Shown piece by piece: positions 39,525 to 48,742 of a DNA stretch of 64,000 bases (position 1 is its first letter; every line of letters starts with the position of its first letter). Below the pieces are notes generated by a model, which was not told the origin of the DNA, searched no databases, and worked only from the letters and a program-made list of their open reading frames with translations. The DNA lies in NCBI GenBank assembly GCA_963740205.1, contig CAVUDD010000004.1, positions 1-64,000 on the forward strand. The letters are read 5' to 3'. Source of the stretch: UBA2137 sp963740205. Lineage in GTDB: Bacteria; Pseudomonadota; Alphaproteobacteria; Micavibrionales; Micavibrionaceae. Position numbers and translations under genes: made by a program.

Positions 39525-40190
39525 TTAAGTCGTCTCGTTCAACGTAGAAATAATTCTGAGGTTGCGCTCTATTTCCATACGATTAGGTGCAATGGCTTTT
39601 GCCTTCTTCAATATCTCAATAGCCTCTTCTGTGTGCTTTTGAGAGGCAAGGTTCAGTGCAAGGTTATTCATAATAGGCACAGGGTCGCCATCCCACATAT
39701 CCAAGGCTTTTCTGAAGGCTTGCTCGGCTTCTTTATGCTTTGTCTGTGTATCAAGGGAAATGCCTAGTATATGCCATGCTTGGCCATCTTTTCCGTCTTT
39801 GGCAATTGCCTTGCGGGCATAGTCTTCTGCCAGATTGTAATCGCCTAGTTCTAGTTGGGTTGCGGCATATTCACGTAATGCATTTGATGATGCAGTAGGT
39901 GATTTTGCGACAGATTGTAAAACGAGCGCGCTCTTTTCAGGCTCGCCCGCGTCACGCAATGCTACGGCGTATTTTATTGCTGAGGCTTCATTGGAAGGGT
40001 CACGTTGATAAACGCGTTCCATAAGACTTAATGATTGTGATGTTTTACCCGATATGGCGGCACCTGCAGCTGCTCTATCAAGAGCAGCATCAATGCGAGC
40101 CTTATCATTCGTTGGGCCGGTTGCAGCACATGCATTTAATGTTAATGCTGTAACACCCAGTACACAGGCAAGTTTCAAATTCTTATTCAT
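39525..40190 (-). CDS. tadD: TPR lipoprotein TadD
   Basis: This 221-residue protein has a lipobox (LTLNAC, Cys21) and several TPR motifs (LMERVYQRDPSNEASAIKYA, LGDYNLAEDYARKAIAKDG, HKEAEQAFRKALDM, HTEEAIEILKKAKAI). TadD is the TPR lipoprotein of Tad loci, thought to act as a pilotin or assembly factor for the secretin. It is convergent with tadC and follows the secretin-N-domain gene on the minus strand. Confidence 0.88.
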   Translation of the reverse strand: MNKNLKLACVLGVTALTLNACAATGPTNDKARIDAALDRAAAGAAISGKTSQSLSLMERVYQRDPSNEASAIKYAVALRDAGEPEKSALVLQSVAKSPTASSNALREYAATQLELGDYNLAEDYARKAIAKDGKDGQAWHILGISLDTQTKHKEAEQAFRKALDMWDGDPVPIMNNLALNLASQKHTEEAIEILKKAKAIAPNRMEIERNLRIISTLNETT

Positions 40191-40218
40191 TTCCAGTCCT
40201 TTAATTATATAGTTTTTA

Positions 40219-40839
40219 TTATTGTACTTGGTCTACGGTGTTGTCAATCGAGGCACCAAGATTTTCGTTCTGTGAGTTAACTTCGGTAGTTATAGAAGTT
40301 CCTCTGGTTTGTGTAACAGCAGTTATATTCTTATCGCCCGCAACGCCCATTTCATGGCACATTCCTGGACAATAGTACATACTATATTGTTCGCAGTCAG
40401 CCTCACCACGACAAGATCTACGCACGCGAATGTAGTTTTCACTTGGCTTTGCAACTCCAACAATTATGTGACGTTGCATAATAATAGCCCCATCTACGCC
40501 CAAAACCTGTAAATAAGTTGAGCCTGGTTTACGTGGAATAACCACGAGATTTCTTGGGTTGTCGGGTAATACGCCAACATGATCAGTGTTTCCAACTATG
40601 ATATTCGAGGCATCTGCATCCAGATTAAGAACAACAGGTTTATCAGAAGTCAGTCTCAAGTCAGGATAGTCGGTGAAGCGGGGTGTGGCTACAACGCCGT
40701 TTTCTTGAGTGGTGCCAGACATCACAGGTAAAAGATCACCCTGCGCGGGTTGGACGTCTTGCGCCTGTGCAGAAAGGGCAGATAAAACGCCCGCACATAT
40801 AAAAAGAGCCACGAAAAAAGTGTTTTTAATAACAGTCAT
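40219..40839 (-). CDS. Secreted pilus-assembly (secretin N-domain-like) protein with Cys cluster
   Basis: This 206-residue protein has a signal peptide (TFFVALFICAGVLSALSAQA). A domain like the N-terminal module of CpaC follows (LTSDKPVVLNLDADASNIIVGN, VVIPRKPGSTYLQVLGVDG; the T2SS/T3SS pilus N-terminal family). After it comes a short segment with four cysteines, CRGEADC and CPGMC, then a Thr/Asn-rich tail. Start ATG 40839 was chosen because the signal peptide begins there; a TTG at 40875 is also open. It is probably co-transcribed with tadD 28 bp downstream. It may cap or assist the secretin; the Cys segment is unusual. Confidence 0.75.
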   Translation of the reverse strand: MTVIKNTFFVALFICAGVLSALSAQAQDVQPAQGDLLPVMSGTTQENGVVATPRFTDYPDLRLTSDKPVVLNLDADASNIIVGNTDHVGVLPDNPRNLVVIPRKPGSTYLQVLGVDGAIIMQRHIIVGVAKPSENYIRVRRSCRGEADCEQYSMYYCPGMCHEMGVAGDKNITAVTQTRGTSITTEVNSQNENLGASIDNTVDQVQ

Positions 40840-40974
40840 AAAATTTGTCCCGTTGTTAAGAGAAATAAGTCGCAAAGCAGTTAAGACAAGCGTTAGAAAA
40901 AACGCCGAGGTCAGAGTTTAAGTATAACTTTTAAGAAGTTAAAGGTCACTTACTTTTTGATAAAATTGTCATAA

Positions 40975-41454
40975 TTATTTTTCACCATCATTTCGACATA
41001 AAGGAAATTTTGAAAAAGTTATCAAAATGGCGAGAATTATAATATTCCCAATAATAGCCAGCGCATAAAATCCAAAGCCGAAAACAAGCCCCAATATACC
41101 AGACGCCCATATGCTTGCTCCTGTAGCGGTACCTACGACATGATCGTCACTGCGTCGCATAATGGCGCCAGCACCAAGAAAACCTATTCCTGTGAGTGTC
41201 CCAGAAATAATTTTTCCTAAGTCTAATGATAAAAGCCCATTTGTGGCGTCTGTGTAATCTGCATGAAGCTCAAGCCCCATCATCGCGAGAAGACAAGTGG
41301 TGACAGACACAATCATATAACTGCGACACCCCATAGGTTTGTCACGTGATTGACGTTCATAACCTAAGAGAAACGCAAAAAACGCTGCTAATGCCAGACG
41401 AAGAAAAACTTCACTGTAACCTATTGCCGAAAATGAATTGAGAAAATTTTCCAT
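40975..41454 (-). CDS. MgtC/SapB-family membrane protein
   Basis: This 159-residue protein has four to five hydrophobic segments and the MgtC signature LLGYERQSRDKPMGCRSYMIVSV and GIGFLGAGAIMRR, then TGASIWASGILGL. Members include Salmonella MgtC, which inhibits ATP synthase under Mg limitation, and many uncharacterised housekeeping paralogues. It is the short form without the cytoplasmic C-terminal domain. No regulatory element is seen upstream. Confidence 0.9.
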   Translation of the reverse strand: MENFLNSFSAIGYSEVFLRLALAAFFAFLLGYERQSRDKPMGCRSYMIVSVTTCLLAMMGLELHADYTDATNGLLSLDLGKIISGTLTGIGFLGAGAIMRRSDDHVVGTATGASIWASGILGLVFGFGFYALAIIGNIIILAILITFSKFPLCRNDGEK

Positions 41455-41495
41455 TCATCAAAATTAGCACAAACTAGAAAAATGGGAAGGGCAGA

Positions 41496-41572
41496 TGGTG
41501 GGCAATACAAGATTCGAACTTGTGACCTCTACCGTGTCGAGGTAGCGCTCTAACCAACTGAGCTAATTGCCC
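41496..41572 (-). tRNA. tRNA-Val (GAC anticodon)
   Basis: A 77-nt cloverleaf: acceptor GGGCAAT/ATTGCCC, D-arm TAGCTCAGTTGGTTAGAGC, anticodon arm CTACC-TCGACAC-GGTAG, T-arm with GTTCGAAT, discriminator A and an encoded CCA. The anticodon GAC is at 41538-41536. Position 33 is C instead of the near-universal U. Confidence 0.9.
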
Positions 41573-41743
41573 GCTCATAAGAAGACCATATCAATAAGAA
41601 GATTTTGGCCAATGTGCAAGAGAAAATCTAATGTAAAGCCATAAAAGCTTATTTTGTAACTCGCACTCAAATCAGAAAAATCTTATATAAATTAAGCCTT
41701 TATTCACTCTATTTTGCAATAATATAGGTGGGTAAATGTAGGG

Positions 41744-43915
41744 ATGGAAATGTTGGATAACCAATCGTATATTGAGGGTCTGAGAGAGGCTTTGGCTGAG
41801 GATTTATCTCCTGCTGAGGAGCAATTTCTTTTGGTTGCGAATCTTCAACATATTGTTTTGACTGAGGAAAATATCGAGCCTTCCGCAGGCGAAGAAGTTG
41901 TAATATCAGAAAAGGTGTCTAATCAACAAACGGTTCTTGAAAAGGTTGAGGCTATTGAGGGCGAGACTATTGAACCTCTTTCGGATTTTGTAAGTGGCAA
42001 GAACTTACTTCTGAATGATAATACGTCACTAACAGATGAAAATTATAATCCAGAGTTTTCTCAGGTCTTTTCAGAAGATGGGGCACTGGGCACAAATAAC
42101 CTTAGTTTTTCTCAAATCAAAACCTTATCTAATTTGCAAGGCTCAGCCTTTCTGGCTCAATCTAAAGGCTCTGCATTAGAGGGTAATGGTGGCTATACAT
42201 TTGACAGTTACATTAAGAGATTTGATGATGGAACTGATATTAAAACAATCAGTAGGGAGGCTCCTTATAAGCCTGGAATCCAGCTGCCTTTATTTGACTT
42301 AAATTATAATCTAAATTCTACCTCTAACAGTATAGCAAGTATTTATGGGGGGAGTGGAAACGACATATTAAACGGCACAGCAGGTAAAGATATAATATAT
42401 GGAAACAGTACAAATGCATTGTCTCCCTTTAGACTAACTAATACACTGACTGATCCTACGTTAGGTACAAACATATACGGTAATGATGTTGCCCTGAGTG
42501 ATAATTACTTTATCATTGCAGAGCCTGGTAGTGGCTCTCCGTCTAATTCAGGATCTGTCCATGTTTATAGCACTTTAACAAATAATCTTTTGTATACACT
42601 CTTAAGTCCATCTCCATCTTCTGGCGACTTTTTTGGAGTAAGCGTTGCGGTTGATGGTGACTATATCTTAGTAGGAGAGAGGGCAGGTGATAGTGGGGGT
42701 GGTAATACAGGGTCGGCATACATCTTTAATGCACCTACAGGAGGCCTTATTCATACTATCGATAATCCAACACCTATATCTGGGGACTTTTTCGGTGCCT
42801 CTGTTTCTATTAGCGGGGGCGTCGCTGTTATAGGGGCAACTAGAGATAGTGGTGTTGGAGAAGCATACCTATACAACGTTGCAACGGGAGCTTTATTACA
42901 AACGCTTGTGAATCCAACACCGGGAGGCGGAGATAGCTTTGGAGTTGTTGCTATTGATGGAAACTATGCGATTGTTGGAGATCAGGGTGATAGCGATGAT
43001 GCATTTCGGGCGGGGGAAGCATATATTTTTAATGTCACAACAGGGACTTTACTTCATACTCTCAACAATCCTACGCCTAATAGTATTGGTAATTTTGGCA
43101 GTAGCGTTGATATAGATGGGAGTTATGCCATAGTGGGCGAACTAGGTGATGATATTGTGGGACCTGCATCTGGAAGTGCCTATATTTATGACGTAATGAC
43201 AGGAAACCTTCTCCATACTCTTCAGAATCCAACTCCGACTTCTAATGAATATTTTGGAAGAGATGTAGCTATAGATGGAAATTATGCAGTCGTTGGAGCT
43301 TACCAAGAAGACACAAACTTTGTTAATTCTGGCACAGCCTATATCTATGACGTCTTATCAGGAAAGCTTCTACATACAATCAACAATCCAATTCCTGGTG
43401 CAGGAGATTTTTTCGGTCAAAGCGTAGGAATTGAAGGAGACACTATTATAATAGGAACATTGTTGACTGAAAATGTATACGTTTATCAAGTTGATTTCGG
43501 TGATGCCGACACACTTTACGGCGGTGCCGAGAGTGATTTCCTTTATGGTCTGTATGGTGACGATGTTCTCGTTGGCGGGGCAGGTGCTGACCGTCTTTAT
43601 GGAGGCGAGGGCGGTGACAGATTTGTGTTTGAAGATTCAACTACTTTCAATGGCGTAGATATCATTATGGATTTTGATGCTACACAAGGTGATGTCATCG
43701 ATATCAGTGACGTTTTGAGCGGCTATGACCGCGGTGTAAGCAATATTAATGATTTTGTACGCTTTGTGATTGATGGCGCAAACACAATCATGGAAATTGA
43801 TACAGATGGTGCTGTTGGTGGCGCCAATTTTGAAGCCGCAGCACAAATTATCGGTGGAGCAGGGTTGGATGTCCTTGCACTTGAAACATCAGGTCAATTA
43901 GACGGCGTTATTTAA
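41744..43915 (+). CDS. RTX protein with seven-bladed FG-GAP-type propeller
   Basis: This intact 723-residue protein has an acidic, unstructured N-terminus (1-170) and one RTX motif (about 197-220; YGGSGNDILNGTAGKDIIYG). Seven repeats of about 50 residues follow (about 245-580) with the pattern GDFFG-SVAIDGNYAIVGA and SAYIFN-TG-LLHTL-NPTP, which should close a seven-bladed beta-propeller. A short RTX block (GGAESDFLYG, GGAGADRLYGGEGGD) and a serralysin-type C-terminal domain (VDIIMDFDATQGDVIDISDVL) end in SGQLDGVI. No signal peptide is present, so type I secretion is expected. Two ATGs (41744, 41750) are possible starts. Confidence 0.85.
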   Translation: MEMLDNQSYIEGLREALAEDLSPAEEQFLLVANLQHIVLTEENIEPSAGEEVVISEKVSNQQTVLEKVEAIEGETIEPLSDFVSGKNLLLNDNTSLTDENYNPEFSQVFSEDGALGTNNLSFSQIKTLSNLQGSAFLAQSKGSALEGNGGYTFDSYIKRFDDGTDIKTISREAPYKPGIQLPLFDLNYNLNSTSNSIASIYGGSGNDILNGTAGKDIIYGNSTNALSPFRLTNTLTDPTLGTNIYGNDVALSDNYFIIAEPGSGSPSNSGSVHVYSTLTNNLLYTLLSPSPSSGDFFGVSVAVDGDYILVGERAGDSGGGNTGSAYIFNAPTGGLIHTIDNPTPISGDFFGASVSISGGVAVIGATRDSGVGEAYLYNVATGALLQTLVNPTPGGGDSFGVVAIDGNYAIVGDQGDSDDAFRAGEAYIFNVTTGTLLHTLNNPTPNSIGNFGSSVDIDGSYAIVGELGDDIVGPASGSAYIYDVMTGNLLHTLQNPTPTSNEYFGRDVAIDGNYAVVGAYQEDTNFVNSGTAYIYDVLSGKLLHTINNPIPGAGDFFGQSVGIEGDTIIIGTLLTENVYVYQVDFGDADTLYGGAESDFLYGLYGDDVLVGGAGADRLYGGEGGDRFVFEDSTTFNGVDIIMDFDATQGDVIDISDVLSGYDRGVSNINDFVRFVIDGANTIMEIDTDGAVGGANFEAAAQIIGGAGLDVLALETSGQLDGVI

Positions 43916-43925
43916 GTTTATCAGA

Positions 43926-44282
43926 TTATTGAGCCAGAAGTTCCTGCACTTGTGTGACCAAATCCCCTAAATGAAACGGTTTTGAGAGAAGTTTGATATT
44001 CGCGTCATCATTTTGCGCGGCGCTTGCTGTAAAGCCTGTAATGTACATGATCTTAATGTTAGGGAATAAGGCTTGAGCCTTACGGGATAGTTCAATGCCA
44101 TCCATACCAGGCATAACAATATCAGTCAGTAATAAATCATATTTTGCACCATCTTGAGAAATAGTCTTATATGCCTCGGAGCCATCTTCGCAAGCGGTCA
44201 CTTCATAACCCGATTTTTTTAGCGAAAGAGTTAGGAATTCCCGCATGGATTTATCGTCTTCTGCCAAAAGGATATGGGACAT
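43926..44282 (-). CDS. cpdR: CpdR-type single-domain response regulator
   Basis: This 118-residue stand-alone receiver has the phosphoacceptor Asp54 in LLLTDIVMPGMDGIELSRKA, acidic pocket EDD (8-10), ITGFTA, and Lys in LLSKPFHLGDLV. The sequence pattern matches Caulobacter CpdR, which when unphosphorylated directs ClpXP to degrade CtrA-pathway and other substrates. It is convergent with the RTX gene and divergent from the RluD-type gene. Confidence 0.85.
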   Translation of the reverse strand: MSHILLAEDDKSMREFLTLSLKKSGYEVTACEDGSEAYKTISQDGAKYDLLLTDIVMPGMDGIELSRKAQALFPNIKIMYITGFTASAAQNDDANIKLLSKPFHLGDLVTQVQELLAQ

Positions 44283-44423
44283 TATTTGTGACCTTGTGAG
44301 TATGATTTATGTATTTTCGAGTTTAGAACTTTTTAGAACATAACAGAAAGATATTTTCTAGACTTATCCAATATCTATCTGGATGTTTGCCTCCTAAGAC
44401 AACGCGTGATATGAAATTTCACC

Positions 44424-45407
44424 ATGACCTATTCAAAACCTGGAGAATTATTGATTGCTTGTGACGAAACCCATGCAGGGGAGCGTTTGGACAAGGTCTT
44501 GGCTGAACGTTTACCAGAGATTTCACGCACAAGATTAAAGGCTCTTATTCTCGAGGGCTGTGTCAAAATTGATAAAGGTATTCTTAATAAGCCTTCATTG
44601 AAGCTAGATGGTGATGAAATAATCACTGTGGATGTTCCAGAGGCCATAGACGATACGCCACAACCTGAAAATATCCTTTTGGATATAGTCTATGAGGACG
44701 AGCATTTACTTGTAATTAATAAGCCTGCTGGTTTGGTTGTTCATCCTGCAGCGGGACATCAGCAAGGCACGTTGGTGAATGCGTTGCTCTATCATTGCCA
44801 AGGCAGTTTATCCGGTATTGGAGGCGTAAAACGCCCTGGAATTGTCCATAGACTTGATCAAGACACGACAGGTTTAATGGTGGTGGCAAAGACCGATAAG
44901 GCGCATGCTGGATTATCCGAGCAATTAGCTGATAAATCAGTTTACCGCGTTTATCATGCGCTGTGTTTGGGGAAAATGATACCTCCAACGGGGCGTATAG
45001 TTCGCTCCCTTGATAGGCATCCTTCTAATCGTTTAAAGCAAACCGTTGTAAAGCGAGGAGGACGTGAGGCTGTAACCAATTATCGTCTGCTTGAGACATA
45101 TAGAGATGAGTTATCTTTGGTTGAATGCCGACTTGAGACAGGTAGGACGCATCAGATACGGGTGCATATGCTTGATCGTAAAAACCCTATTGTATGTGAC
45201 CCTTTATACGGACCTCAGCCTACAGCCATTAATGCGGCTATTAAAAGGGGTGGTTGGGACGAAAAAGTCGAGGAAGCTTTTACGGCATTTCCAAGGCAGC
45301 TTTTGCATGCAAAAGAGCTGGGTTTTATTCATCCTGTCACTGGAGATGAGACATTACATGAAATCGATTATCCTGCTGATTTCAAGGAAATATTAGAGTT
45401 ACTCTAA
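44424..45407 (+). CDS. rluD: RluA/RluD-family 23S rRNA pseudouridine synthase
   Basis: This 327-residue protein has an N-terminal S4 RNA-binding domain (RLDKVLAERLPEISRTRLKALI) and a catalytic domain with GIVHRLDQDTTGLMVVAKT, where the Asp of HRLD is catalytic. ETGRTHQIRVHM and DPLYG also match. It most resembles RluD (U1911/1915/1917 of 23S rRNA), but RluC-like specificity cannot be excluded from motifs. An rpoH neighbour, common in alphaproteobacteria, is not seen. Confidence 0.88.
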   Translation: MTYSKPGELLIACDETHAGERLDKVLAERLPEISRTRLKALILEGCVKIDKGILNKPSLKLDGDEIITVDVPEAIDDTPQPENILLDIVYEDEHLLVINKPAGLVVHPAAGHQQGTLVNALLYHCQGSLSGIGGVKRPGIVHRLDQDTTGLMVVAKTDKAHAGLSEQLADKSVYRVYHALCLGKMIPPTGRIVRSLDRHPSNRLKQTVVKRGGREAVTNYRLLETYRDELSLVECRLETGRTHQIRVHMLDRKNPIVCDPLYGPQPTAINAAIKRGGWDEKVEEAFTAFPRQLLHAKELGFIHPVTGDETLHEIDYPADFKEILELL

Positions 45408-45437
45408 TCTAACGGCTCCATTTAAATACAAATATAC

Positions 45438-45466
45438 TTGACTTTTGTTAAAATTTTATGTAAATT
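45438..45466 (+). promoter_or_regulatory. Predicted sigma-70 promoter in the rluD downstream gap
   Basis: TTGACT, a 17-bp spacer and TAAATT form a good -35/-10 pair. It lies in a gap without ORFs, about 110 bp ahead of a strong terminator and more than 200 bp ahead of the dehydrogenase gene. Confidence 0.4.
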
Positions 45467-45473
45467 AAAAGTA

Positions 45474-45608
45474 TAAGGTTTCAGAGGTTAGAGAATTAGG
45501 AGAGAGGGCCTTTTTTCAAATATAACCTCAAGTAGTTTTAAGATTTTTTGATTTATTCTGGTACCCGTAAACTTTTAAGCCGTCTTTATAAAAGACGGTT
45601 TTTTTTTG
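45474..45608 (+). ncRNA. Candidate small RNA or long leader with terminator
   Basis: The stretch between the predicted promoter (45438-45466) and the terminator (45578-45608) has no credible ORF. It contains a purine-rich GAATTAGGAGAGAGGG segment that could act as an accessible seed. The call rests only on promoter-terminator spacing (about 135 nt). Confidence 0.3.
45578..45608 (+). terminator. Rho-independent terminator upstream of the dehydrogenase gene
   Basis: CCGTCTTT-ATA-AAAGACGG is followed by nine T residues. It ends whatever transcript comes from the rluD side or from the candidate sRNA promoter. Confidence 0.93.
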
Positions 45609-45672
45609 CCCTAAATTCGGGCAGTATGCGCATTCATTCAAAATTAATAGCGTTTTGGCAAAGGGTGGGTTT

Positions 45673-46795
45673 ATGACCGTTGAGATTACAGATTTAGATG
45701 TTTCGTCTTATAAGGATTATGACGCGCATGAACGTGTTGTTCTTATTGAAGATGAAGCGTGTGCTCTTAAGGCGTTGGTCTCCATTCATAATAATAATCT
45801 TGGTCCTGCTATGGGTGGCTGTCGTTTTTATCCTTATGCCTCTCAAGAGGATGGCATTAAGGATGTTTTGCGTTTATCTCGCGGTATGACATACAAGTCT
45901 GCTCTTGCTGGATTGCCGCTGGGTGGTGGTAAATCCGTAATCTTTGGTAATCCACGCTCTGATAAAACCAGTGATGTTCTAAAGGCCTTTGGTGAGGGTT
46001 TGGGAAAGCTTGAGGGGGCTTATATAACTGCAGAGGATGTGGGAACAACCGAGCAGGATATGGAGACAATCATCGACACAAACAGAATATGTGATGGGGT
46101 TGCCTACATCAGATAATAATCCTTTGTCGGGAAATCCATCTCCCTACACAGCCCAAGGTGTGTTTACATCTATTCAATCCCTTGTGCATGCCATGGGTGA
46201 TAATCTTGAAGGTAAAATCTGTGGTATTTCTGGTCTTGGAGCGGTTGGTTATGACGTTGCTAGGCATTTAAACGAAAAAGGCGCCAAATTATTGGTTTCT
46301 GACATCAACCAAGAGGTTCTGGATAAGGCACTATCAGAGTTCAATAACGCAAAAATTATAGAGCCAGATGAAATTATTTCCGTGAAACAAGATATCTTTG
46401 TTCCTTGTGCTTTGGGCGGTGTTTTAAATGATGCCACTATAGGAAAATTACAAGCCTCACTAGTTGCTGGCGCGGCAAATAATCAGCTTGAGGACGGCAG
46501 TATTCATGGTGAAATGCTGCATGAAAAGGGAATTGTTTACGCGCCTGATTATGTCGTGAATGCTGGCGGTATTATTGCTGTTTGTTATGGCTATCTTTAT
46601 GCAACTAAGCAAAATCCTTATGCCCATGATCTTAACTTAGACACTCTCTCAAACCACGTTGAGAGAATTGGTGAAACTGTATTGGAAATTTATAAACGTT
46701 CACAAGACGAGGGACGTCCAGCAAACCAGATTGCCGATGAGATGGCCGAAGAAATCTTTCACCGAGGGAAAGTTTCATCTCTTATGGCGAGGTAA
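45673..46795 (+). CDS. Leu/Glu/Phe/Val-type amino-acid dehydrogenase (frameshifted)
   Basis: This NAD-dependent oxidative deaminase resembles leucine/phenylalanine dehydrogenases. The first frame shows LGPAMGGCRFYPYAS, MTYKSALAGLPLGGGKSVI (catalytic Lys region) and ITAEDVGTTEQDM. After a shift near 46080 the second frame continues YVMGLPTSDNNPLSGNPSPYTAQGV and the Rossmann motif GISGLGAVGYDVARHL, to AGGIIAVCYGY and the stop at 46795. Together about 374 residues, normal for the family. ATG 45673 has AAGGGTGGG upstream. Substrate cannot be fixed from motifs; branched-chain amino acids are most likely. Confidence 0.88.
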
Positions 46796-48646
46796 CAACT
46801 TCGTTCCAGTTATTTGCTAAATATCTGTAGGAAAACGACTCTGTTGCGTCATAAAGTGCAATTGGTTTTTGGATGCGCTGCCCTTTGTCACGCGCAACAG
46901 GTCGAACCTGTATATCGGCATCACAGCAAAAACTATCCGCAATATCCGTATAGGGAAGGCTGAAGGGGAATTTTATGTTTAGGCCGGCATAATAATCCGC
47001 ATCATTACCAAATACATCCATATCTCTTTGGTTGGTTGCTGTCACGTGTGCCTCAATAGTTGCGCCATTACTAAAATGGTTTTCAAGAGCAAGGCTTCCG
47101 CCCCAATCGCCCGCGAGATATCGCCCACCACTTATTTTGGCAGTCATGTTTGTATCAGGGATCTCATAAAAGGCATTGATATGCCCAGTCGTGATACCAG
47201 TACCATTAAGCTGCGTCGCAAAATCGGATAATCCATCACGCTTATAAGTGCGCCAGAGTTCTGCTCCAAGTGAGAGTGTTTGACCAAAGGGACGATAGAG
47301 AACTTCACCACCAGCCCCTGCAAACATTTCCTCTAGATAACCCCCCATAAGTGAGATGTGGAGCTCGGGCGTTATTGATTGTAAGTTGGCAAGATAAGCC
47401 GTGTCGAGATTTACAGGGTTGTTGGTGTAATTATAAATATCACTTCGGATGGGCATGTTTTGTGGAGCTCTTGTAAGCGTGAGTGTATGCAAATTATCGG
47501 ACAGATTAAGTCTCAATCCTGCACCAGCTAAAAAGCCGAAAGGTAGATTTTGTTTTGCCTCGGCAATGGCCGAGCTTCTGTGGAAGATACCGTCCTCTTC
47601 CTCTGCCAGAGAAAAAACTTCCTCTAATTTTAATCCTATATGAGGAAAGCTTAGCTTGTAGTTTTTTGGCGTTCTTTGAAGTGAAACTTCCTTGTTATGC
47701 CAAAGTTCCGTCAGGCTGGCTTTATCATTTTGCACAAGAGTATATAAATGCTCAGGCACAATAATCGTTGGTCCTTGAAGTCCAAAGAAGTGAGGTTTTA
47801 TTCTTTGGGTTTTCTTATCACTTTCAAAGCTTGGTTTTGGATTTCTCTTTCATTTTGCCCCAAGCTAAGCGGGTTTTCAAAAATGCGTGCACGCCCCATA
47901 AGCTTGTCACCACCTATCAATCCACCTGAAAGTTCCAACCATGGAAAGGGCGTGTATTGCGCACCAACACTCCAAGGTGAGGGGGCATCAAACCCGGCTA
48001 TTAAAACCTCTTCTGCTAGATATCTATCGGCATTCCAGTCAGCGGTAAGAACAAGATTTTCAAGTGGTGTGTAATAGGCCAGCCCGCCGTAAAAGCCAAT
48101 ATCTTCACCTGTGAACCAGTCAGACATGCGGTTGATATCATTACTAGTAAAATTACGCTCGCTTTCGAAATGGTCAGATATTAATCCAAGCGGGTTGCTT
48201 ATGTTGCCAGCACTACCTAAACGTCCCCAAGCAACTCCACCCGTAAGGTCGAAATTATAATAACGTTTGGAAAATGAAATATATTCAGAGGCCTGTCGTA
48301 CGTGACCAATGGCATTATTAAATCCAAGTGCGATTTGCGGAATAAAGCGGCCTTCATCTGCAAGTTTGAATTTGAGATCAATACCAGGAGTTAAAGAGTC
48401 AAAAGTCTCTCTGTAGCTGGAGCCTTCATAGGTTTGATGGATGCGCGCGAAAAAGGATTCACCAAATTGATGTCCAACCGATAATTTCACGTAAGGGTCC
48501 AGTGCCTCAAGTTTGAAAGATAATGTATCGGGTTTAATGAAACGCGCGGTTGGAATAGTGTTTAGATCAGATACAGGGGATTCATTGGCGAGGGCTTTTG
48601 GGCTAAATAATATGCCTATCACCAATAGAATATAGATTCCCCTCAT
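46782..48646 (-). CDS. yjbH: YjbH-family outer-membrane beta-barrel protein (frameshifted)
   Basis: The N-terminal part starts with a signal peptide (IYILLVIGILFSPKALA) and reads PTARFIKPDTLSFKLEAL, GESFFARIHQTYEGSSYRE and FTGEDIGFYGGLAYYTP. After a one-base shift near 47800 (restored IKPHFFGLQGPTIIVPEHL) it continues with GGEVLYRPFGQTLSLGAELW and GGRYLAGDWGGSLALE, the family signature. YjbH belongs to the yjbEFGH system linked to exopolysaccharide export; yjbEFG are not nearby. The combined protein of about 620 residues is near family length. The stop overlaps the convergent dehydrogenase gene by 14 bp. Confidence 0.85.
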
Positions 48647-48742
48647 TGGGAAAGTCTACGCATTTCAGAGTGCTAGAAAACCCCTACACAAAAGTTATCA
48701 AAAGCTTGCGTTCATTTTGTGCAAGTTTATACTCACTTGCAT

